This document shows, piece by piece, positions 6,020 to 8,076 of a DNA stretch of 8,076 nt; the first letter of the stretch is position 1, and each line of letters opens with the position of its first letter. The stretch comes from Anaerolineaceae bacterium (GTDB taxonomy: Bacteria > Chloroflexota > Anaerolineae > Anaerolineales > Anaerolineaceae), in assembly GCA_011620445.1 (NCBI GenBank), contig WOZB01000216.1, forward strand, positions 1-8,076. Reading direction: 5' to 3'. The position numbers and the translations under genes are program-made. The notes under the pieces were generated by a model, which worked only from the letters and a program-made list of their open reading frames with translations, was not told the DNA's origin and did no database searches.

Positions 6020-7189
6020 TTACTTCTTTTCGTACACCGCTAATTCCAGGGTAAGCCGCTGGAAATAGCTTTGTGGGGTCTGCAGCAGTTCGCCATAACT
6101 AAGGTCAACTACGTGCCCTTCAAGCACCAGTGAGGCTGTTTCCATTGTAAAGTGCTTCTCAACTTCGGCAAGCACTGAGTCGCCTTTCTTTTCCAGGTTC
6201 TCCCGCATAAATAAGTCGTCAAAGGCATGCTGACACATCAGCACACTGGTAACTGTCTGAATGTCGTTTTTATCAAAAAGCCAGATTTCAAAAGCGGAAA
6301 TCTTTTTGGGTTCGCCAGTACCTACGATGTCCGAGAAACTTACGCCACATTCGCCGAGGAATGCACCGTTGGGGGCATCGAAGATAAATGACTCATCGTA
6401 GAGGTCATCACCGTACATATAAGTTGTCAGAAATTGTGCAATGGGTTTCCCAACCGGTAGAACTTTCGGTTTTGTTTCTGCAGGTATTGAAGCTGGAGCT
6501 TCCTGGGCAATTTTGCTTGTTGGTTGAGAGGCCTGATTAATAATAGCTGGCACTTCAATGCGCCGCTGCTGGCTTGTATTCTGGTTTGTAATGGTAGGCT
6601 TAATGGGAGTTGCTGTGGGTTTTGTACCTTGCTGAACGCCACTGGATGGCGTTTTAGTGACCATGCTCATCTGGGGATTGCCCTTAGCTTCTTGGCCGCG
6701 GAAGAAAAACCAGTAGACGGCAGCTGCTCCTACAACAAGCAAACCTAAAAGTGCTATACCCAACGTACTTGTATTCTGCTTTGAGATCGGCAGCGGACCA
6801 GTGGTGGTATTGCCGGTGTCATTGGTAGCTGGCAAAGGATTTGCACTTGCGGCTGGTGCTGACACTGCGGTGGCAAAACGGGAAATTTGTTCGTCGTTAA
6901 GCAGACCGGGGTTCCCCCGCACAGCATCCAGAACAGAGGCTGCTTTTGCACCGAAATCCTGATAGACCTGAACAGCTTTTTCTTTGTCGTTGGTCAATGT
7001 ATACGAAAGGATGGCATTGCTCATCACAGTCTGCTGCATTTCTGGCCGCAGATTAGCGGAGCTTGCATCTGTCCAGCTCACTGGCCAGACTACCCAACCC
7101 ACGATTAATCCGAGTACCAGGCCAATTATTAACCCTGCAACTCCATAAACGTAGGTTTTCTTGATCCGCGTAACGGGAGAATTTGTCAT
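6020..7189 (-). CDS. unrecognised two-segment membrane protein with a cytoplasmic C-terminal domain
   Basis: A 389-residue protein that I cannot name. Membrane segments are at about 13-36 and 143-163. Basic residues before the first (RIKK) and after the second (FRGQEAK) suggest both ends are cytoplasmic, with residues 37-142 outside. The outer part begins WPVSWTDASSANLRPE and continues as helices with a TPR-like feel (NDKEKAVQVYQDFGAKAASV, 67-86), then a Ser/Thr/Pro-rich stretch. After the second segment comes a Pro/Thr/Gln-rich linker (167-245) and a folded domain (about 250-389) of alternating strands and helices with two Cys (281, 319). The N-terminal half resembles, from memory, a membrane family frequent in Anaerolineae. 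The start at 7189 has AGAGGTG about 4 nt upstream. It follows topA by 56 nt and may be cotranscribed. A terminator lies 14 nt beyond its stop. Function unknown; a scaffold or sensor role is a guess. Confidence 0.8.
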   Translation of the reverse strand: MTNSPVTRIKKTYVYGVAGLIIGLVLGLIVGWVVWPVSWTDASSANLRPEMQQTVMSNAILSYTLTNDKEKAVQVYQDFGAKAASVLDAVRGNPGLLNDEQISRFATAVSAPAASANPLPATNDTGNTTTGPLPISKQNTSTLGIALLGLLVVGAAAVYWFFFRGQEAKGNPQMSMVTKTPSSGVQQGTKPTATPIKPTITNQNTSQQRRIEVPAIINQASQPTSKIAQEAPASIPAETKPKVLPVGKPIAQFLTTYMYGDDLYDESFIFDAPNGAFLGECGVSFSDIVGTGEPKKISAFEIWLFDKNDIQTVTSVLMCQHAFDDLFMRENLEKKGDSVLAEVEKHFTMETASLVLEGHVVDLSYGELLQTPQSYFQRLTLELAVYEKK

Positions 7190-7234
7190 CGTGCACCTCT
7201 CATTTAATCGACACCTACCCTAAGAGGTGCACGA
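7189..7234 (-). repeat. perfect 12-bp inverted repeat covering the ribosome binding site of the membrane-protein gene
   Basis: The arms are 7189-7200 (TCGTGCACCTCT on plus) and 7223-7234 (AGAGGTGCACGA), perfect over 12 bp, with a 22-nt spacer. On minus-strand RNA the 3' arm contains the Shine-Dalgarno AGAGGTG and reaches the A of the start codon, so pairing would hide the translation start. A competing 5-bp hairpin can form between the 5' arm (CACCT, 7225-7229) and AGGTG in the loop (7212-7216), leaving the ribosome binding site free. The stem starts 11 nt after the topA stop. No U-run follows, so it is not an intrinsic terminator. Confidence 0.75.
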
Positions 7235-7243
7235 AATATACCA
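7235..7243 (-). promoter_or_regulatory. possible extended -10 promoter between topA and the membrane-protein gene
   Basis: On the minus strand this reads TGGTATATT, matching the extended -10 form TGnTATAAT except for one base. No good -35 is visible upstream, as is usual for extended -10 promoters. A transcript starting about 7 nt later (near 7228) would begin inside the 5' arm of the inverted repeat and lack most of it. Confidence 0.35.
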
Positions 7244-7245
7244 AG

Positions 7246-8076
7246 CTAAACCTGAACGATTTCTTCCTTATCAAGGACAACCTTGCAGTTCAAACAAGTT
7301 ACCTTGTCCTTGTTTTGCATAACCAAAGTTCCCCCGCAATCGGGACATTTTGAAGCGACCGGCTTGTTCCAGGAAACAAAATCACATGTGGGATAGTTGG
7401 AACAACCGTAGAATACTCTGCCCTTGCGGCTGCGTTTGACAACGACTTCTCCGTCGTGGCATTTGGGACAAGCTACTCCAATTTTTTCAACCACAGCTTC
7501 GGTATAACGACAAGTAGGGAAGTTGCTGCAGCTGATAAATTTTCCAAACTTTCCTGTTCGGATGACCAGGTCATGGCCGCAGAGCGGGCAGGGACGGCCG
7601 GTACTTTCCGGTTTTATCCGCGTGACCGGCATTTTTTCCTTGGCAACCTTAAGGCTTTCTTCGAAAGGTGTATAGAATTCCCGGATAACTCCCACCCATT
7701 CTTTCTTGCCTTCCGCAATTTCATCGAGCTCCTCCTCCATGAGGGACGTGAAGTTGATATCAACAACCTCCGGAAAATACTCGACCACCAGATCATTGAT
7801 CAAATACCCTGTTTCAGTTGGGAAAAGCCTTTTGTTTTCGCGGAAAACATAACCGCGGTCCTGAATGGTTGAAATAATAGGCGAATAAGTGGACGGCCTG
7901 CCGATCTTGTTCTCTTCCAAAACCTGGATCAACGAAGCCTCAGTGAATCGAGCCGGCGGTTGCGTGAAATGTTGATCAAAAAGCAAATTTTTAAGATGAA
8001 TATCATCGCCCTCTTTTAACAACTCAAGGGGAATTTGTACGTTCTCTTCTTCTTCTTCCATGTCTTCATCTTTGGT
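7246..8076 (-). CDS. topA: DNA topoisomerase I, C-terminal part (cut by the window edge)
   Basis: Type IA topoisomerase that relaxes negative supercoils. Only the last 276 residues are in the window; the frame stays open to 8076, so the ATG at 8061 is internal and the TOPRIM domain and active-site Tyr lie outside. Counting from that Met, the conserved QPPARFTEASLI is at 34-45 and KIGRPSTYSPII at 52-63, the latter from the end of the catalytic core. Three C4 zinc fingers follow: C158/C161/C178/C184, C198/C201/C220/C226 and C239/C242/C256/C259. All twelve Cys are present; the first two fingers have the usual CSNxPTC ending, while the third is shorter and lacks it. The Glu-rich run EEEEE at the left of this part is a linker common in the family. 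The stop is TAG at 7246-7248, and the membrane-protein gene follows on the same strand after 56 nt. Confidence 0.95.
   Translation of the reverse strand, partial: TKDEDMEEEEENVQIPLELLKEGDDIHLKNLLFDQHFTQPPARFTEASLIQVLEENKIGRPSTYSPIISTIQDRGYVFRENKRLFPTETGYLINDLVVEYFPEVVDINFTSLMEEELDEIAEGKKEWVGVIREFYTPFEESLKVAKEKMPVTRIKPESTGRPCPLCGHDLVIRTGKFGKFISCSNFPTCRYTEAVVEKIGVACPKCHDGEVVVKRSRKGRVFYGCSNYPTCDFVSWNKPVASKCPDCGGTLVMQNKDKVTCLNCKVVLDKEEIVQV

Noticed and set aside
7456..7872. Open frame of 138 codons on the plus strand, antisense to topA
   Set aside because: It lies wholly within the strongly conserved topA reading frame, has no ribosome binding site or family motif, and its composition mirrors the coding strand opposite.
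1..8076. CRISPR array, tRNA or rRNA gene, insertion sequence, toxin-antitoxin or phage-defence cluster
   Set aside because: No regularly spaced repeats, cloverleaf sequence, transposase, terminal repeats or defence-type domains were seen on either strand.

Overview
The window looks like chromosomal DNA of moderate GC from a bacterium of the phylum Chloroflexota, most likely class Anaerolineae. This is inference. A mevalonate kinase lies directly upstream of an isopentenyl phosphate kinase, and that pairing is rare in bacteria but known from Chloroflexota. The two-segment membrane protein at 6020-7189 also resembles, from memory, proteins common in that class. Nothing suggests a phage, plasmid, transposon or CRISPR array. 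Apart from the first few hundred bases, most of the window is compact housekeeping sequence.

Layout. 34-685 (+) holds a small XRE-type helix-turn-helix regulator overlapping a four-helix membrane protein. 686-1049 has no supportable gene, only short repeats, a stem-loop and a possible coding scrap. 1050-1439 (-) is a lone small protein resembling the third domain of eRF1. 1665-5958 (+) is a tight five-gene run: UbiA-family prenyltransferase (DPPR-synthase type), mevalonate kinase, isopentenyl phosphate kinase, HD-domain dNTP triphosphohydrolase and greA. A bidirectional terminator at 5984-6006 separates it from the minus-strand genes. 6020-7189 (-) is an unrecognised two-segment membrane protein, downstream of the 3' part of topA (7246-8076, running off the right edge).

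How the genes fit together. The first three genes of the run are isoprenoid genes joined by a 2-nt gap and an 11-bp overlap. Mevalonate kinase makes mevalonate 5-phosphate. Isopentenyl phosphate kinase makes IPP from isopentenyl phosphate. The linking step, phosphomevalonate decarboxylase, is not in the window, so the archaeal-like 'alternative' mevalonate route is implied but incomplete here. The prenyltransferase would use a polyprenyl phosphate made from these units. The dNTPase has a consensus -10 box only 8 nt before its ATG and no Shine-Dalgarno, so it may be translated from a leaderless mRNA.

Most unusual signal. A perfect 12-bp inverted repeat (arms 7189-7200 and 7223-7234) lies between topA and the membrane-protein gene. 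In RNA it would sequester that gene's ribosome binding site and the first base of its start codon. An extended -10 promoter-like box sits so that a local transcript would lack the 5' arm. I did not find a convincing new multi-gene system; this junction is the best candidate for undescribed regulation.
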